Positions 63,608 through 64,000 of a stretch of DNA of 64,000 nt are shown here, one piece after another. Location of the stretch: the NCBI RefSeq assembly GCF_036452155.1, contig NZ_JAWJZY010000002.1; one strand, 5' to 3'. Position numbers and translations under genes: made by a program. The stretch comes from Sorlinia euscelidii (lineage in GTDB: Bacteria; Pseudomonadota; Alphaproteobacteria; Acetobacterales; Acetobacteraceae). Each line of letters opens with the position of its first letter. The stretch's first letter is position 1. The notes beneath the pieces are model-generated. The model worked only from the letters and a program-made list of their open reading frames with translations. It ran no database searches and was not told the DNA's origin.

Positions 63608-64000
63608 ATGCCATTATATGAAAGCGTGCTGATTGCACGTAACGATATTTCTCAGGCGCAGGTCGAGGGAATTGTTGAACAGATCGAGAAGCTGCTGACT
63701 GAAGGCGGTGGGTCGATCGAAAAACGCGAATTCTGGGGCCTGCGCAGCCTCGCTTACCGCATCAAGAAAAACCGTAAGGGGCATTATGTCCTGCTCGGCC
63801 TCAATGCACAGCCCGAACTGATTCGGGAACTGGAGCGTCAGCTGAGCCTCAATGAGGACGTATTGCGCGTCCTGACCCTGCGTGTCGATGCGATTGACCC
63901 GGCCCCATCGCCGATCCTGTCGCGCAAAAGTGAGGATCGCGGGGGTGATCGTGGCGGCTTCCGTGCCGGTGGCAACAAGCCGTCAGGGCGCTTTGAAAGC
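63608..64000 (+). CDS. rpsF: 30S ribosomal protein S6 (partial, runs off right edge)
   Basis: First 131 codons. Begins MPLYESVLIARNDISQAQVE, with the conserved GLRSLAYRIKKNRKGHY stretch; the C-terminal tail is Gly/Arg/Asp-rich, as in many alphaproteobacterial S6 proteins. GGGAG precedes the ATG by five bases. S6 pairs with S18 on the 30S platform. The rest of an rpsF-rpsR-rplI operon is expected to the right. Confidence 0.97.
   Translation, partial: MPLYESVLIARNDISQAQVEGIVEQIEKLLTEGGGSIEKREFWGLRSLAYRIKKNRKGHYVLLGLNAQPELIRELERQLSLNEDVLRVLTLRVDAIDPAPSPILSRKSEDRGGDRGGFRAGGNKPSGRFES

Overview
The window looks like chromosome of an acetic acid bacterium (Alphaproteobacteria, Acetobacteraceae), with the right-hand part of a temperate prophage at its left end. 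Evidence for the host: the block FYDLN-acid protein / aroA / cmk / rpsA, the order carA-carB-greA, a CarA carrying an extra N-terminal helix-turn-helix, ClpS-ClpA, and a giant beta-repeat protein ending in a Hint (hedgehog/intein-like) domain, a type I associate with Acetobacteraceae. Genus cannot be fixed from sequence alone.

Positions 1-12814 are prophage. A tyrosine integrase (11659-12702) lies next to a 3' half-tRNA-Thr (12764-12814), which is the attachment-site remnant; the intact tRNA should lie left of the window. Layout is lambda-like: a CI-like repressor (7049, rightward) faces a Cro-like gene (6964, leftward) across a perfect 15-bp inverted-repeat pair. The leftward arm carries small regulators, a GapR-like protein, a DnaB-type helicase and an O-like replication protein whose own coding sequence contains four 18-bp iterons beside an AT-rich tract, a strong candidate replication origin. 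The rightward arm carries unknown genes, a hexapeptide-repeat protein, YqaJ-type exonuclease, RecT annealing protein, an excisionase-like ORF and the integrase. A HigB/HigA-like toxin-antitoxin pair sits at the left edge.

12815-35780 is housekeeping chromosome: a hydrolase-like gene, katE, clpA, clpS, a D,D-carboxypeptidase, map, ggt, the small SRP RNA, dnaX, ybaB and recR, an SDR, a two-part glycosyltransferase, a secreted UbiC-like protein, the FYDLN protein, aroA, cmk and rpsA. 36539-43949 is a rightward surface-glycan operon of large modular glycosyltransferases. 44046-50543 holds ilvA, greA, carB and carA (leftward). 50726-55370 holds a YqeY-family gene, dnaG and rpoD, a macromolecular-synthesis-type cluster. 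56225-63364 encodes one 2379-residue protein made of two ~950-residue copies plus a Hint domain. rpsF begins at 63608 and runs off the window.

A cross-cutting point affects reading of the whole window. At least ten genes, including aroA and ilvA, are interrupted by what is in every case best explained as loss of one base, usually in a homopolymer. The uniform sign suggests uncorrected sequencing error rather than gene decay. It also explains the apparent Map-GGT fusion. I report these genes as single features and give the shift position.
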